A DNA stretch of 58,362 nt from Phycisphaerae bacterium. GTDB taxonomy: Bacteria > Planctomycetota > Phycisphaerae > UBA1845. Location: the NCBI GenBank assembly GCA_029260055.1, contig JAJDDX010000379.1, positions 1-58,362 of the forward strand. Reading direction: 5' to 3'. A program made the position numbers and the translations under genes. Positions 8,843 through 18,604 of this stretch are shown here, piece by piece; the first letter of the stretch is position 1, and each line of letters begins with the position of its first letter. The notes under the pieces are model-generated. The model was not told where the DNA came from and searched no databases. It saw only the letters and a list, made by a program, of their open reading frames with translations.

Positions 8843-9348
8843 CCTACAGACCTCCACAATACGGCTATTGATTCCTGAGTTGCCGATCAACCCCCCGCGG
8901 ACCGATGCGAGACGTGTCTCGCTCACGATCATGCGGTATCCGCGACGGGGGAGCTGAGCCGGCTACGGTTCCGACTTCGAACGGGTGAAGGTTCGGCATG
9001 CCATCGTGCCGCACACCTGGCACAGCTAGGCCGAACAGACAACTTGATATGCGAGCAAGCGGCAAGCCGACCTCCGTGGTGCGAGCGCTCACTAGGCGTA
9101 TTCGAACTGTCGCTACGCGCGTCCCTTCCGCCACGCCTTCGGAACGGCACATAGACGGTTATCACAAATACCCCTGCCGGGCGCGCGCGCCAACACCGTT
9201 AGATGTTATTTTCGGTCGGGGGCGCAGCCTTACACGAGTTACACGAAGAAGATAATTACCTAAATCTTATTGGCGCAACGACTTGACGCTCAGTGTTGTC
9301 ACCCATGCCGAGTGCCGGCCGCGAAGTGCCGATCGTGATCGGACCTGT
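8843..9348. promoter_or_regulatory. Upstream region of the decaheme gene with a direct repeat
   Basis: This 506-bp spacer has no convincing gene. It separates two minus-strand genes and should hold the decaheme promoter. The stretch near 9195-9270 is clearly more AT-rich than its surroundings. It contains a direct repeat TTACACGA at 9230-9237 and 9239-9246, a nine-base period like many tandem regulator half-sites. I could not find a good -35/-10 pair. Confidence 0.35.
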
Positions 9349-11424
9349 CTAAGGCGCCGACGTCTCATTTTCGAGAATCGCGAGCGCCCGCTGTGCCGCG
9401 ACGTGGTCGGGCCTGACCTGAAGCGTGCGTCGATACGCCGCCTTCGCCTCTTCCAACTGCCCCGCCTGCGCTAACGTATTCCCAAGATTGAAGTGCCCCT
9501 GCGCGAAGCTGGGATCGACTGCTATCGCGCGACGAAAAGCGGTGACGGCCTCAGTCGCGCGGCGCTGTCGCACATAGATGATGCCGAGGCTGTTGTGGAC
9601 GGCTGCCGTCCCCCCGTTGAGTGCGACCGCACGCTCGAGCGGGTCGGCCGCCTCGAACGGCTGACCCGCCACCAGCAGCACGGTACCGAGGTTGCCGTAA
9701 GCCTGAGCGCTCAGCGGATCGAGCCGGACCGCCTCCCGAAACTCGGTCGCGGCCTCCTCGTGCTTGTTCTGCTGGAAATACGCCTCTCCCATTCCGAGAT
9801 GCGCCTTGGCTGACCCGGGCCGACGCAGAAGTGCGTCGCGGTAGTACTCGATCGCCTTCTCCGGCGCACGGCTCTCCGCCAGAGCCTTGCCCAAGTTCAA
9901 GTAGGGATCCGCGAAGGTCGGACGAAGCCTGATCGCCTCCTCAAATGACCTGCCGGCTGTGTCCAAGTCGCCCTGCCTCGCAATCGTGACGCCGAGCCCG
10001 TTGTGTGCGCGGGCGTTCGTCGGCTCGATCTCGATCGCTCTGTGGAATGCGGCGACGGCCTCGGCGATACGGCCGGCTTCGGTCAAAGAGAGTCCCAGGT
10101 CGACATGCCCTCGTGCGTTGTCGGGATACTTCTCTACCACGTCCGACCACATCTCGATTGCGCTGTGGTAGACGCGGTTTCGGGCGGTCGTTCCGGCTCC
10201 GAGCACCACGACTACCAGCCCGGCCAGCACGAGACCCGCATACGAGGAACGCCGACCGGCGGGCGCTGTCCGCCCGAGGAGAAGGTGAAGTAGCTCGTAG
10301 GCACCCAAGACGGCGAGGAGCACCACCGGCGCCAACGGCAGATACATCCGGGGCTCCAACATCAGGTCTTGGAGCGGAAGGAGGCTCGACCTAGGGGCCA
10401 GAAGCAGGAAGAAGCCGGCCGCGACGAAGCCCAGGCGAGGTCGACGGACAACCGCCCAGACCGTCAGCATAAGCAAACCTAACAACGCGATACCCGGCAC
10501 GACGATACCGCCCACTCCCGTTGCGGCGGATCGGCCGTGGTCGATGCAGAGCCCGACCGGCACGAGTGCGAGCCTCAAGTAGCTCAGGATGACGCCGGGC
10601 TGCGTCAGGAGGTAGTCAACAGACCCCACATCCTTGTAGTCCAAACCAACCCCGACATCGGGATACCCCGACGAGCCGAGCCCGCGCACCAGGAACAGGA
10701 CCGCCCACGTCGCAGCCAGTGCCACATAGATCCCCCACCGTTGGCGGACGAGCGAGCGTAGCGAATCCGCGAGGAAGATGCGATCGAACAAAAGGATCGC
10801 CGCCGGCGCGGTGACCATGGCCGCGTTCGTACCCATTCCTAACGCGCACGCCAGGATCGCGCAGAACTGCCACCGCCCCGGCTTGGCCGCATCCGCGCTT
10901 CGAACCGCGCAGTACAGGGCTACGAAGTACAGCAACCCCATCAGCGACTCACTACGCTGGACGATGTACGTCACGCTCTGCGTCCCGAGCGGGTGTACGA
11001 CCCAAATCAGCGCGGTCGCCAGAGCCATGAACGGTGCCGCATCGCGATAGCACTGACCCGTTCCCTGCCTGCAAAGCGTCCGCCGAATCAGCCCATACAG
11101 CGTCAGCCCCGCGAGGATGTGGAACGCCAGATTGACCGCGTGGTATCCCCAGACATCCAAGCCGCCCAGCGCGTAGTTCAAAGCGAGCGTCAGATTGACC
11201 ACGGGCTGACGCCCGACGAGCACATCGTTCAGCGGCGAAAGGTGGTGAAGGTGCGGGTTCTCGACAATCTGCACCTGATCGTTGAACAGCATGACGCCGG
11301 AGAAGCTGTTCGCGTAGACCGCTAGTCCCGCTACGACAATGGCTAGGGGCAACAGACCGAGCCACCAGGCAGGGGCCTCCGCGCCGCCATCCGGATGATG
11401 GACCTTTTTCTTCTTCGCCGTCAT
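9349..11424 (-). CDS. TMTC-like multi-pass membrane protein with C-terminal TPR array
   Basis: Large protein (691 residues): about ten hydrophobic helices in the first 420 residues, then roughly eight TPR units. The TPRs follow the usual consensus (NARAHNGLGVTIARQGDLDTA, HFNLGNTLAQAGQLEEA). This architecture matches TMTC-type proteins, whose membrane half has a GT-C glycosyltransferase fold. The first loop reads MLFNDQVQIVENP, with Asn-Asp where the second copy in this window has the more usual Asp-Asp (VYDDPVHIHQN). The catalytic acid may therefore have diverged. A role in protein O-glycosylation is inferred from the family. The paralogue at 14069-16171 is clearly homologous across the whole length; a PL8 lyase gene lies between the two. 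Confidence 0.8.
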   Translation of the reverse strand: MTAKKKKVHHPDGGAEAPAWWLGLLPLAIVVAGLAVYANSFSGVMLFNDQVQIVENPHLHHLSPLNDVLVGRQPVVNLTLALNYALGGLDVWGYHAVNLAFHILAGLTLYGLIRRTLCRQGTGQCYRDAAPFMALATALIWVVHPLGTQSVTYIVQRSESLMGLLYFVALYCAVRSADAAKPGRWQFCAILACALGMGTNAAMVTAPAAILLFDRIFLADSLRSLVRQRWGIYVALAATWAVLFLVRGLGSSGYPDVGVGLDYKDVGSVDYLLTQPGVILSYLRLALVPVGLCIDHGRSAATGVGGIVVPGIALLGLLMLTVWAVVRRPRLGFVAAGFFLLLAPRSSLLPLQDLMLEPRMYLPLAPVVLLAVLGAYELLHLLLGRTAPAGRRSSYAGLVLAGLVVVVLGAGTTARNRVYHSAIEMWSDVVEKYPDNARGHVDLGLSLTEAGRIAEAVAAFHRAIEIEPTNARAHNGLGVTIARQGDLDTAGRSFEEAIRLRPTFADPYLNLGKALAESRAPEKAIEYYRDALLRRPGSAKAHLGMGEAYFQQNKHEEAATEFREAVRLDPLSAQAYGNLGTVLLVAGQPFEAADPLERAVALNGGTAAVHNSLGIIYVRQRRATEAVTAFRRAIAVDPSFAQGHFNLGNTLAQAGQLEEAKAAYRRTLQVRPDHVAAQRALAILENETSAP

Positions 11425-11638
11425 GGGTTCCGTCGTTTCCTCTGTGTTCCTCGGCCATCCCGGCCCGAGCCGTACATCGAATGCGAGTGTCGGCAGGCCT
11501 CTCCCGTCCGCCCGCCACGCGCGGCGGACCGCAATGTACCCGGGCGTCCGCTCGCGGGTAAGTCCCTAGTTACCACACATGCAGCGTCGGCAGGCACTGC
11601 TTGCATCCGCACGCGCCTGCTGCTACGACCTTAGGCGC

Positions 11639-13984
11639 ATGAAAGTCGAAATGCAAAACCCGCTCGGCGCGCGGCCCGTGGCTCCGGCTCGCACCTCGTC
11701 AAGATGCTCAGGACCCAGCCCGGCCTGCCGAACGCTACTCGCCTTCGCAGTCGTTTGCGCCGCCGCGACACGGATCGAGGGTGACGGCGTTAACCCGGAA
11801 ATCGGCCGGGAGATCGCGGAACTCCGTACGGTCAAAAAGCGGATCATCGCGGAGTTGACGTTCGCCGGCCTCGACCGCACAAGCGAAATAGGTCGGGGCC
11901 ACGTCGAACGGCTCGACGCCGATGTAGATCGGCTCTTGGCAGTGGACGGCGGTTACTGGTCCGCTTATCGACTATCTGACTTTTCGATCTCGGGCAACGG
12001 TCAGGCTTGGGCCGACCCGCTTACGCTGGCGCTTGGCTACGCCACGCCGGGCAGCAAACACCACCGAAGCGACGTGGTGCTCACCGCTGTATCCAACGGG
12101 CTTCGCCAGTTCATGAAGTTCGCGCACCCCGGCTGCGGCCAGCCGACAAACTGGTGGGCGTGGCAAATCGGCATTCCGTTGCGGCTGATACCTACGCTGC
12201 TTCTTGTGGAGAAGGAGCTTGAGGCGGAGCTTGTGGATCGCGAACTCGACACCTTGGTGTACCTGCTGAAACTGCAGAGGCATCCCAAGGCTGTGAGTGG
12301 CTACGTGCCGCCCAGCCCGGTGTATCGCGGCACGGTGAATACGAATTCCCTCTGGAAGTCTCAAGGCCGTCTCTTGTTCGCGGTGTTGACGGAGAACGTG
12401 GAACTGGCCCGCGAGTGGAGTCGCCGCGGGTTCGGCGAGATCGCACCCGCAGGATTTGGCAACCTGCAGGCAGACTACAGCTTCAAGTTCCACGTGGACA
12501 TCCCTATGTGGTCGTACGGCAACACGTTCCTGCACGACTACCCGATGCTCGCCGATCGCTTCCGGGGCACATCCTTCGGCCCGTCTTCAGAACAGCTCGA
12601 ATTGATGACCCTCATGGCCACGCGGTATGTTAAGGGCTTCCTATATCGAGGTCGCATTTGCCCAGCAATCACGGGACGCACGATCACTCGAAGTGACATG
12701 CACCACTATGCGAGTTTCGGCCCCGCAGGCCTCGCCGGACTCGCCGGGCTCGCACGGGCGGGCACGGCGGACGCCTCGAAGCTAGTGCCGATCATCGTGC
12801 GTGAACTCGCCTTCTACCCTGCCAAGGCCCGGGACTGGGACAAGTTGAGGGTCGGGATGCGAGTGGCTCCTGCCTACGGTGACCTGCTCGCCGATCCGTC
12901 AGCGATGCTCGGCCCGCGGCTGGCATGGTTGACGTCGCGCCTGGACCCGTCTATCGATCCAGCTCCACCCACAAACGACATCTTCATCTATCCCGACGCT
13001 GATTTGATGCAGGTGACACGACCCGACTGGGCGGTCGGGATCAAGATGCACTCCGACCGAAGCCCGGGGCACTATACGATTCCCGGCGAGAACCAGTTGG
13101 GCCGGTTCCTGAGCCACGGCTCGATGTTTCATTTCCTCTCGGGTAGCGAATGGGACGGTTGTTGGCCGACACTCGACTGGTCCCGCCTGCCGGGTACCAC
13201 CGTCACCCCGCAGGCGCGAAAAGCCAACCAGTCTTCTTTCTGCGGCGTCATGCGAAGCTCTTCCGAGGTTGGCTTGGCGGCGATGAGCTTCCAAGGTGGC
13301 CGGTTCGTTGCCCGGAAGTCGTGGCTCGTGAACGGTGAGCATATCGTCTGCACCGGCAGCGGGATCACCGGCCCTGGCCGAGTGGAGACCACTGTCTGCA
13401 ATCAACCGGTGCCGGACGAAGCCGTCGTGCTGATCGATGGCGACCCCGCACCGTCCGCGGTGTTCGACCGAGAAGTGACCGCTCGTTGGCTGTGGTTCGG
13501 CAACACGGGGTACGTGTTTCCCGGCGGGCAGACGCTTCGGCTCCTCCGGCAATCGCGCACCGGCGATTGGCGTAAGGTCCGTGTCGACCGCCTGGCCGTC
13601 GAGCTACCGCCGCGAACGCGGCAGTATGTCACTGCCGTCATCGAGCACACGCCATCATGCAGGTCATACTCTTATATCATGCTCCCGAACGCGGCTCACG
13701 AAGCGATGCCGCAGCACGCAGCCGCTCTCGAAGCAGCCTACTCGATCGAGGCGCAGAACCATCATCGCGTCCGGACCACCGATGGGGCCGTCGATGCGAT
13801 TGTGCTCTGGCAAGCCGCCCGAGTCGATTCGGTCGAAGCAGCCCGGGGCTGCATGCTCCTGCGTGATGCGGATGTCTGGCGAGTGGCCGACCCCGCCCGC
13901 AGTGAGTCTCCGCTCGTCGTCGGCATTAATGGAGTCGCGCACCGAGTGTCGCCCGCTGACGGACGAGCGCTCAGACTGCCGTAA
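11639..13984 (+). CDS. Polysaccharide lyase family 8 (hyaluronan/chondroitin lyase-like)
   Basis: Predicted secreted lyase that cleaves uronic-acid-containing polysaccharides by beta-elimination. Family signatures are visible: NWWAWQIGIP (Asn171), ADYSFKFH (His285), MWSYGN (Tyr293) and GRTITR (Arg347), numbered from the ATG at 11639. The 54-residue Tyr-Arg spacing and the order Asn, His, Tyr, Arg match known PL8 active sites. The C-terminal half has the beta-sandwich character of the family (GTTVTPQARKANQSSFCGV onward). Size (about 781 residues) is normal. A hydrophobic LLAFAVVCAAA stretch near residue 40 may be the signal peptide, so the true start could be later. Substrate is not certain; alginate- or xanthan-type activity also occurs in the family. 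Confidence 0.85.
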   Translation: MKVEMQNPLGARPVAPARTSSRCSGPSPACRTLLAFAVVCAAATRIEGDGVNPEIGREIAELRTVKKRIIAELTFAGLDRTSEIGRGHVERLDADVDRLLAVDGGYWSAYRLSDFSISGNGQAWADPLTLALGYATPGSKHHRSDVVLTAVSNGLRQFMKFAHPGCGQPTNWWAWQIGIPLRLIPTLLLVEKELEAELVDRELDTLVYLLKLQRHPKAVSGYVPPSPVYRGTVNTNSLWKSQGRLLFAVLTENVELAREWSRRGFGEIAPAGFGNLQADYSFKFHVDIPMWSYGNTFLHDYPMLADRFRGTSFGPSSEQLELMTLMATRYVKGFLYRGRICPAITGRTITRSDMHHYASFGPAGLAGLAGLARAGTADASKLVPIIVRELAFYPAKARDWDKLRVGMRVAPAYGDLLADPSAMLGPRLAWLTSRLDPSIDPAPPTNDIFIYPDADLMQVTRPDWAVGIKMHSDRSPGHYTIPGENQLGRFLSHGSMFHFLSGSEWDGCWPTLDWSRLPGTTVTPQARKANQSSFCGVMRSSSEVGLAAMSFQGGRFVARKSWLVNGEHIVCTGSGITGPGRVETTVCNQPVPDEAVVLIDGDPAPSAVFDREVTARWLWFGNTGYVFPGGQTLRLLRQSRTGDWRKVRVDRLAVELPPRTRQYVTAVIEHTPSCRSYSYIMLPNAAHEAMPQHAAALEAAYSIEAQNHHRVRTTDGAVDAIVLWQAARVDSVEAARGCMLLRDADVWRVADPARSESPLVVGINGVAHRVSPADGRALRLP

Positions 13985-14068
13985 TGTGCCGAAGGTAGAC
14001 GCCAGGTACCGGCTGGCTAAAGCGTCAGCCGTACGGTCGTCGCGCGGACGCCGTCCACCGCCACTACG

Positions 14069-16171
14069 CTACTCATCGTTGGATTCGCTCTGTGACTGCA
14101 GCATCTGCAGTGCCTGCCGGGCACGCACGTGCCGGGGCTTGAACCGCAGGCACTCTTGCAGGGCCGTCCTGGCGAGTTCCGGTTTGTCCAGCTTGGCGAA
14201 GGCCTCGCCGAGTCCGAAATACAGTTCGGGGTGTCGCGGGTGGATCGCTAGCCCTTCCGTGTACAACTGCGCTGCCCTGGTGAGTTCTCCCTGGTCGATG
14301 TAAATGCGACCGAGATCACAACACAAATCCGCCACCAACTCCGGGTCTTGCTGAGTCGAGCCCCTGCGCAGCGCGGCTCCGAACTGCGCGCTCGCATCGT
14401 CTTTCCTGCCCTGGGCCAAAAGCACATGCCCGAGGTTCCGCATCGCCCGCCCGAACTCCGGGTTGATTCGGAGGACGGCCCGATAGCGTGCGGCCGCTCC
14501 GTCCAGATCACCTCTTTCGTGAAGGGCGATGCCGAGATTGAATTGCGCGTTGTCGTGCTGTGGATCGGCGTCGATCGCCTTCATGTATGCCTCGACGGCG
14601 GCATCGCCCTCGCCACGGCGGCTCAGCGCGTTGGCCAGGTTGTACTGCGCCTGCGCGTGTTTCGGGTTGTGGTCGACGGCTCGGCGATAGGCATCAATCG
14701 CTTTGGAAAGTTCGCCACGAGCGTTGTGCACCAAGCCGAGGTTGTAATGGGCGTCCGCGTAGTCGGGCCGGAGTTCGATGGCGCGACGGAAAGCGCGTTC
14801 AGCTTCGCCCAGGTCGCCCACACCCGCGCCGTACTTCAGATGACCGCGAGCATTGTCCGGTCGCTTGCTCACTACGTCCCGCCAGATCGTCGTGTCGCTC
14901 TGGTACGCGTGATTGCGCTGGGATGTGGCGTAGGCCAAGGCGCCGGCCAGACCGAGCGCAATCGCCAGCCCCGTCCGCGCGATCGCCTTGCGTCGCCACG
15001 CATCCGCACCAATGAGCCACTCCACGGCGTGGAAGGCGCCGAGCACGACCAGCAGCAACACGGCCGCCAACGGCAAGTACATCCGATGCTCGACCAGCGG
15101 ATCTCGGATCGGAATGATGGTCGATGTCGGCGCCAGGATCAGGAGAAACCACGCGCCCACGAACCCAAGCCATGGCCTTGCACGAAGCGACCAGGCGGTG
15201 CCGCCGACCAGGATGAGGACCACGACCAAGGGAGGCACGATCCGCCCCGCTGTCGCGGCCGCGGGCCAGGCATAGTCCAGGCAGAGCGGATCAGGCCAGA
15301 ACGACAGCCTTAGATAATGGACGATCACGCCCGGCTGAGTGAGCGCATACGCCCACGGCGTGATCCCTTTGAACCCGAAGCCGACCGATCGGTTGGCAGC
15401 CTGTGCCGTGTCGAGCACGCCGTGAGCCACCCCGGTGACAACCAGAATGCCAAGCGTGGCGACGAGGCCGATGTAAAGGGGGTACCGCCGTTGCAGTGCC
15501 GCGCGAAACGAAACGGAAAGGAACGCCCGGTCGTACAGCAAGGCCGTGAGCGGCGCGGTCACCATAACCGCCTTGCTGCCCATGCCCAGGGCACAAGTCG
15601 CGACGGCGATCGCGTACCACTCAATCGGGTGTCTTCCGGTGGCACCGCGCATGAGACAGTAAACCGTCAACAAGTAGAACAGCCCCATCAGTGACTCGCC
15701 GCGCTGGATGATGTATGTCACGCTCTGCGTCTGCAGCGGATGTACGAGCCACAACAACGCCACGGCGCCCGCCAACCACCTCGACAACGAAGCGAAGCGC
15801 TCACGATACGCCTCGAGGCTTAGCGTTCGACGAACGAGGCCGTAGAGCGCCAATCCCGCAAGCAGATGCACCGCCAGATTGAACGCATGATAGCCCCAGC
15901 GGTCGAGCTGCCCGGCTGCGTAGTTCAGCGCGAGCGTCAGATCCACCACGGGTCGGCGCCCGCCCAACAACGTACCGAGTGAGCCCAAGTCGCGGATTCG
16001 TTCGTTTTGGTGAATGTGAACCGGGTCGTCGTAGACGAAGTCGCCGGCGAAGCTGGTCCAGTACGCTGCGACGCCCGCCACAACCAACAGCAACGGGATC
16101 ACAGCGCGCGGCATCCACGAGGAACCAGGCGTGCTTTCCACCTTCTCAGCAGCTTTCACCGATCTCTTCAT
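14069..16171 (-). CDS. TMTC-like membrane/TPR protein, second copy
   Basis: Homologue of the 9349-11424 product with the same layout: an N-terminal membrane domain with about ten helices and a C-terminal TPR array (AQYNLANALSRRGEGDA, AQFNLGIALHERGDLDGA, ELYFGLGEAFAKLDKPELA). The first extracytoplasmic loop has YDDPVHIHQNERIRD, the acidic pair expected in GT-C enzymes of the TMTC type. The ATG at 16171 overlaps the stop of the upstream glycosyltransferase by one base (TGATG at 16169-16173), so they are translationally coupled. A longer reading to 16369 runs through that glycosyltransferase gene and is rejected. Coupling to a GT2 enzyme supports a role in lipid-linked sugar transfer, but no substrate can be named. 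Confidence 0.84.
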   Translation of the reverse strand: MKRSVKAAEKVESTPGSSWMPRAVIPLLLVVAGVAAYWTSFAGDFVYDDPVHIHQNERIRDLGSLGTLLGGRRPVVDLTLALNYAAGQLDRWGYHAFNLAVHLLAGLALYGLVRRTLSLEAYRERFASLSRWLAGAVALLWLVHPLQTQSVTYIIQRGESLMGLFYLLTVYCLMRGATGRHPIEWYAIAVATCALGMGSKAVMVTAPLTALLYDRAFLSVSFRAALQRRYPLYIGLVATLGILVVTGVAHGVLDTAQAANRSVGFGFKGITPWAYALTQPGVIVHYLRLSFWPDPLCLDYAWPAAATAGRIVPPLVVVLILVGGTAWSLRARPWLGFVGAWFLLILAPTSTIIPIRDPLVEHRMYLPLAAVLLLVVLGAFHAVEWLIGADAWRRKAIARTGLAIALGLAGALAYATSQRNHAYQSDTTIWRDVVSKRPDNARGHLKYGAGVGDLGEAERAFRRAIELRPDYADAHYNLGLVHNARGELSKAIDAYRRAVDHNPKHAQAQYNLANALSRRGEGDAAVEAYMKAIDADPQHDNAQFNLGIALHERGDLDGAAARYRAVLRINPEFGRAMRNLGHVLLAQGRKDDASAQFGAALRRGSTQQDPELVADLCCDLGRIYIDQGELTRAAQLYTEGLAIHPRHPELYFGLGEAFAKLDKPELARTALQECLRFKPRHVRARQALQMLQSQSESNDE

Positions 16172-17202
16172 CAAGCGCCCAACCTCGACGGCCGCCCCCA
16201 TGCGCGGCTCACGATCCCGTGCATCATCCCGACGCCCCGCCAAAATGCACGTACAAAACTCATCACGGCAAAACCTGCGTACGCGATCCGCCCCGTGCGC
16301 CGCACCAACCGAACCGTCATCGGCACCTGCGCAACCCCGAGAAGGCCCGCAAGCACAGGAGCGCCCCATCGAACACCCGCCAGCGGAAGCAGCACGACCG
16401 ACGCGCCAGCCAGCACAGCTAGCGGCGGCTGGATGTGGTCAATCCAGTTGCTGTACGAATCACGCGCGGCATGCCCTTTGTGCGTGAGATGCAACCACAC
16501 GCGCCAATAGCCCTGCTGCCGTTGCGTTCGCAGATACGAGCCCCACTTCGTCGGGTGATAGTGCTTCACACGCGAACCTCGCTCGAACGCCAGCGCATGC
16601 CCGGCCGCGAGGATCCGAAATGACAGCTCGGCGTCCTGCGCTTTGAGGTACCGCTCGTCGAAACCACCGACCTCCTCCAGCACCGACCGGCGATACAGCA
16701 CGTTGAACGTCGCCAGGAAGTTGACCCGACTCGCCATGCCCGCATGCCGCTCGACGATTTCCTCATGAATGAGGCGTGCGAGGCTCGACTCGGGATTCAT
16801 GATCCCGTAGCTGCCGCTCACGCCCGCTACCCCCGAATCGTCCAAGTGAGGCACCAGCCGAGCCAGTGCATCCGGCTCCGCCACACAATCGGCATCGATG
16901 AACCACACGAAAGCCCCGCTCGCTGCCCGCCAACCGAGGTTTCGCGCGGCCCCCGGACCACGCCCGGCCCCTGGCATGCACGTCAGCGGGAACTCGGCCG
17001 CGATCTTCGCCGTCTCGTCCGTCGAACCGTCGTCGACAAAGATGATCTCGCGGACCGCCCCGGCCTCCACCATCGGCGCGACCGCCCCGAGACACTGCCG
17101 GAGTGTCGTCGCACAGTTTCGGCCGGGAATCACCAATGAAACGGCGTTATCGCCCACAGCGGATAACCAACGCGTTTTCGGCCCAGTTCCTGTTCCATGC
17201 AA
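16171..17202 (-). CDS. Family 2 glycosyltransferase
   Basis: GT-A enzyme of about 343 residues. AVSLVIPGRNCATTL opens the nucleotide-binding fold, IIFVDDGSTDETA follows, and FIDADCVAEPDALARL carries the metal-binding acidic motif. KAQDAELSFRILAAG is the catalytic-base region. Hydrophobic stretches at the C-terminus (PLAVLAGASVVLLPLAGV) suggest membrane attachment. The start is uncertain: the longest reading begins with TTG at 17202, inside an inverted repeat, and a GTG about 15 codons downstream is possible. It is coupled to the TMTC-like gene by a one-base overlap and diverges from the glycosyltransferase at 17346. It probably supplies sugars to a lipid carrier or adds them to one. Confidence 0.86.
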   Translation of the reverse strand: MHGTGTGPKTRWLSAVGDNAVSLVIPGRNCATTLRQCLGAVAPMVEAGAVREIIFVDDGSTDETAKIAAEFPLTCMPGAGRGPGAARNLGWRAASGAFVWFIDADCVAEPDALARLVPHLDDSGVAGVSGSYGIMNPESSLARLIHEEIVERHAGMASRVNFLATFNVLYRRSVLEEVGGFDERYLKAQDAELSFRILAAGHALAFERGSRVKHYHPTKWGSYLRTQRQQGYWRVWLHLTHKGHAARDSYSNWIDHIQPPLAVLAGASVVLLPLAGVRWGAPVLAGLLGVAQVPMTVRLVRRTGRIAYAGFAVMSFVRAFWRGVGMMHGIVSRAWGRPSRLGA

Positions 17203-17265
17203 TCATTGGGCCCGGCCTTTCTCGGACCCGATCACAGCACGTTTCATCGGGGCCCGTTTGCATGG
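17195..17265. repeat. Inverted repeat between divergent glycosyltransferase genes
   Basis: CCATGCAA at 17195-17202 is repeated inverted as TTGCATGG at 17258-17265. GGGCCC sits inside each arm, near 17208-17213 and 17250-17255. It lies in the divergent spacer between two glycosyltransferase genes and could be a shared operator or a hairpin. No regulator family is recognised. Confidence 0.4.
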
Positions 17266-17345
17266 AATCCCCGGATGCTCTCGGCTAGGATAGTAACCGA
17301 TGCCGGCATCTTTGGTGGACCTTTTTGCGTTTCCGATTGGCCGCG

Positions 17346-18077
17346 ATGTCTGATAACCCGTCACAACTCGCCAGCCCGCTCCCCGATGAGGTTCGGGCGG
17401 CCGTATTCGTCGTCATACCGGCCTATAACGAGGGCCCGTGCCTCGCCTCTGTCGTCGAGCACGTACGGGCACAGTACCCCAACGTGGTGGTGGTCGACGA
17501 CGGGTCGAGCGACGACACCCTCGCGGTAGCCAAACGGTCAGCCACCTACGCCCTCGGGCACATCATCAATCGCGGCCAGGGGGCGGCCCTCCAAACGGGT
17601 ATCGAATTCGCGGTGCGCCAAGGCGCACGGTACATCGTGACCTTCGACGCCGACGGTCAGCATCGCGTGGAGGACATTGGCGTCATCGTCGATCCCATTC
17701 GACGCGGCGCGTGCGACATCACGCTCGGTTCGCGGTTCCTCGACCCGTCGGGCGAGTGCGCGAATATGCCGGCTGTCCGGCGGTTCACGCTACGTCTGGG
17801 CGTCCTGTTCACCCGGCTCGTCAGCCGTGTCAAACTCACGGATGCTCACAACGGACTGCGCGGCTTCTCGCGCGCCGCCGCGGAGAAGATCGACATTTCG
17901 CTCGATCGGATGGCACACGCGAGTGAGTTGATCGACTTCGTCAGGCACTCCGGCTTGCCCTATCGCGAGGTGCCCGTTCAGGTCCGCTATACCGACTACT
18001 CACTCGCCAAGGGCCAATCGTCGCGCAACGCGCTGCGCATCGTGCTGCACTATCTGGTTGGAAGGGTCATGCCATGA
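17346..18077 (+). CDS. Dolichyl-phosphate-mannose-synthase-like glycosyltransferase
   Basis: Soluble GT2 enzyme of about 243 residues, of the type that transfers a sugar to a polyprenyl phosphate. VFVVIPAYNEGPCLASVVEH, NVVVVDDGSSDDT, HIINRGQGAALQTGIEFA and TFDADGQHRVEDI (DADGQH is the characteristic DxD variant) appear in the expected order, followed by DITLGSRFL. The ATG at 17346 is chosen over 17325 because it sits just before the conserved region; no strong ribosome binding site is visible for either. The stop overlaps the start of a DUF2304 gene (ATGA at 18074-18077). This enzyme/DUF2304 pairing is recurrent in bacteria and archaea. Its product could feed the GT-C proteins of this cluster. 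Confidence 0.9.
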   Translation: MSDNPSQLASPLPDEVRAAVFVVIPAYNEGPCLASVVEHVRAQYPNVVVVDDGSSDDTLAVAKRSATYALGHIINRGQGAALQTGIEFAVRQGARYIVTFDADGQHRVEDIGVIVDPIRRGACDITLGSRFLDPSGECANMPAVRRFTLRLGVLFTRLVSRVKLTDAHNGLRGFSRAAAEKIDISLDRMAHASELIDFVRHSGLPYREVPVQVRYTDYSLAKGQSSRNALRIVLHYLVGRVMP

Positions 18078-18460
18078 GCCCGTTTCAAATCCTGGTCGTT
18101 ACGCTCTCGGGATGCCTGTTCACCGGAAGCCTCATCGCGTTTGCCAAGGGCTGGGCGTCGCGCCGGGAGTGCCTGGTCTGGGCGACGATCTGGCTGACCG
18201 CCGGCATCTTCGTGATGTGGCCCGAATTGACCACCGTGATCGCCAAGCGATTCGGCATCCAGCGTGGGGCAGACCTGATTCTCTATTGCGCCGTGATCAC
18301 CATGCCCATCGGCTTTCTCATGATATACGCCCGTCTGCGGGCGCTTCGCCGTGAACTGACGGTGCTCGTACGCCGGCTGGCGATCGCCGACGCGACGGGG
18401 CCGGGCGCGTCGCCGCTCGCGACGCCGTCCGAAGACAACTCGGCCCACGGCACAGAATAG
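18074..18460 (+). CDS. DUF2304 small membrane protein
   Basis: Short protein (128 residues) with three hydrophobic segments: an N-terminal one (ILVVTLSGCLFTGSLIAFA), a second around VWATIWLTAGIFVMW, and a third around LILYCAVITMPIGFLMIYA. A basic amphipathic helix follows (RLRALRRELTVLVRRLA). This is the DUF2304 pattern. Members are often encoded beside dolichyl-phosphate-mannose-synthase-like enzymes, as here, where the start overlaps the preceding stop. They are thought to help anchor or support the glycosyltransferase at the membrane, but the role is not established. The C-terminal 25 residues are low complexity. Confidence 0.85.
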   Translation: MSPFQILVVTLSGCLFTGSLIAFAKGWASRRECLVWATIWLTAGIFVMWPELTTVIAKRFGIQRGADLILYCAVITMPIGFLMIYARLRALRRELTVLVRRLAIADATGPGASPLATPSEDNSAHGTE

Positions 18461-18604
18461 CACTGACCTCCCAGCGGCAAGCGGCCCGAAGTGCAAGCTA
18501 TCGGACGGCTGGAACCCGAGAATCGGCCCGTTCGCCGCCGATTCGCCGCCAGCCGGCATGCTGTGACTTCCCGTCCGTAATGGGTAGGTTCGTGCCGGAA
18601 ATGC

